NCBI GenBank assembly: GCA_000226015.1
Contig: JH152708.1
Coordinates: 30,871-76,586 of the forward strand
Length of the DNA stretch: 45,716 nt
Source of the DNA: Mnemiopsis leidyi
Lineage: Eukaryota; Ctenophora; Tentaculata; Lobata; Bolinopsidae
Reading direction: 5' to 3'
Shown piece by piece: positions 44,765-45,716 of this stretch (its first letter is position 1; every line of letters starts with the position of its first letter). The notes under the pieces are model-generated. The model was not told where the DNA came from. It searched no databases and saw only the letters and a program-made list of their open reading frames with translations. Both the position numbers and the translations under genes were made by a program.

Positions 44765-44956
44765 AAAAACAACATGAGTTGCCATAAGGCAATCATAGCA
44801 AGACGAGTCGGATAACCGCAGCAACATGATCAGTCTGAGAAAAAAAGCAACACGATCAGTCATATAACCATACTACCATAGCAACATGAGTCAGAAAACC
44901 AAAGCATTATAGCAACACGAGTAAGATTACCATAGCAACACGAGTCAAAATGCCAG
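44765..44956. repeat. degenerate minisatellite of CATAGCAACACGAGTCA-type units
   Basis: About seven imperfect copies, spaced roughly 20-35 bp, of an AGCAACA.GA.TCAG core, several preceded by ACCAT. ACCATAGCAAC resembles half of an RFX X-box, so the array presents repeated potential sites. Confidence 0.65.
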
Positions 44957-45684
44957 AATAAACCAGTCACAGCAAAGGAAACTAATATACTGATATGTAC
45001 TAAAGTCTGTCCTTTCTATTACTGCGTACCGCCATCATATCACGTGATTCACGAGAGCCACTATAATTGCGTGTTTCGTTCTTGTCTCCCAATTATTGCA
45101 TTATCACAATGGATAATTAAAATGGGTCCCAACCCCCATCTTATTTCCTGTGCACTTTTTTTCATTTCCTTTTGGCAACCGCGGTGTATAGTTATTTACC
45201 ACTATAAGAGTACTATTATAGCAATAATGTAGCTATATAAAGCAAGATTTATTGAAGAAAGCATCTCTCTTATGTGTCATTTATAACCATTAAGATGATA
45301 CGAATAGTCTCTTTAAACCTCGAATTTCTAATCGACGAATAGTCTTGACTAGCTTCAGTCATTATACAACTTTGGCTACATAAGAAATCTTATGGTTGAT
45401 TGACCAAACAAAGAGCAGTGCTATTTTGAAATAACACATACCAACAACCATATCATAAAAGCATAACATCAGGCCCTCGTGAGTAGTGATACCGCAGTAG
45501 CTAGTCACAATCTCACATACAAGCAACTATTGTATCAACACAGCCTTGGTAAAACCTGTATAAGCTACCCCTTGCCCCAGTAATACAATGCTCAAATTGA
45601 GATGAGGGAGCAAGAGCTGCTGTGTGAAGATCAAATACTCATATAGGTATAGCAGGTCTGTAGTATGGTGGCTACCACGCCAAA
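44957..45684. other. intergenic, nothing recognised
   Basis: Another TCACGTGA occurs at 45040-45047. No gene. Confidence 0.4.
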
Positions 45685-45716
45685 CACGCACACACACGCA
45701 CTCTCTCTCTCTCTCT
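45685..45716. repeat. (CA)n then (CT)n microsatellite at window end
   Basis: A short CACACACGCA tract runs into CT dinucleotides that continue to the edge of the window; true length unknown. Confidence 0.95.

Overview
The window is nuclear DNA from an invertebrate animal. It has AT-rich intergenic sequence, candidate GT-AG introns, a 1.3-kb mariner element, a Penelope-type retroelement fragment, a LINE fragment, and genes for secretory and transmembrane proteins with immunoglobulin-like folds. There are no operons or bacterial signals. The phylum cannot be fixed from the sequence. A 10-base run of N at 34250-34259 shows that this is a draft assembly.

The core of the window is 1.3-20.3 kb. 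Four related genes there encode type I membrane proteins: one on the minus strand (1292-2992, 'A') and three on the plus strand (10640-11983 'B', 13183-14557 'C', 18258-20285 'D'). Each has a signal peptide, an N-terminal Cys-rich module resembling the uromodulin/GP2/OIT3 D8C domain, two or three Ig-like domains, a transmembrane helix and a short tail without tyrosine. A and D also carry Cys-rich stalk modules. The copies are mosaics. All four share a 52-bp identical block. A and B share 150 bp of perfect identity although their N-terminal domains are highly diverged. C switches between B-like and D-like sequence and is frameshifted at one such switch. The layout fits a clustered, recombining cell-surface recognition family (allorecognition or immune type). 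That role is inferred, not shown.

An unrelated intron-free gene for a coiled-coil and disordered protein (5326-6813, minus) lies between A and B. Foldback elements at 8.2-9.1 kb and 10.16-10.49 kb and a complete but decayed mariner (14776-16085) are interspersed with the cluster.

From 22.4 to 24.2 kb, at least five minus-strand exons with matching splice phases encode a protein with four copies of an unrecognised motif of the form V-C-x-F-F-L-D-x-x-E-R-G. An intron-located 46-bp tandem array follows.

From 25.7 kb onward I recognise no ordinary gene. The sequence holds a tRNA-like SINE candidate, a Penelope-like C-terminal fragment, a decayed LINE tail, several hairpin or palindromic elements, minisatellites, and scattered CACGTG and X-box-like motifs.
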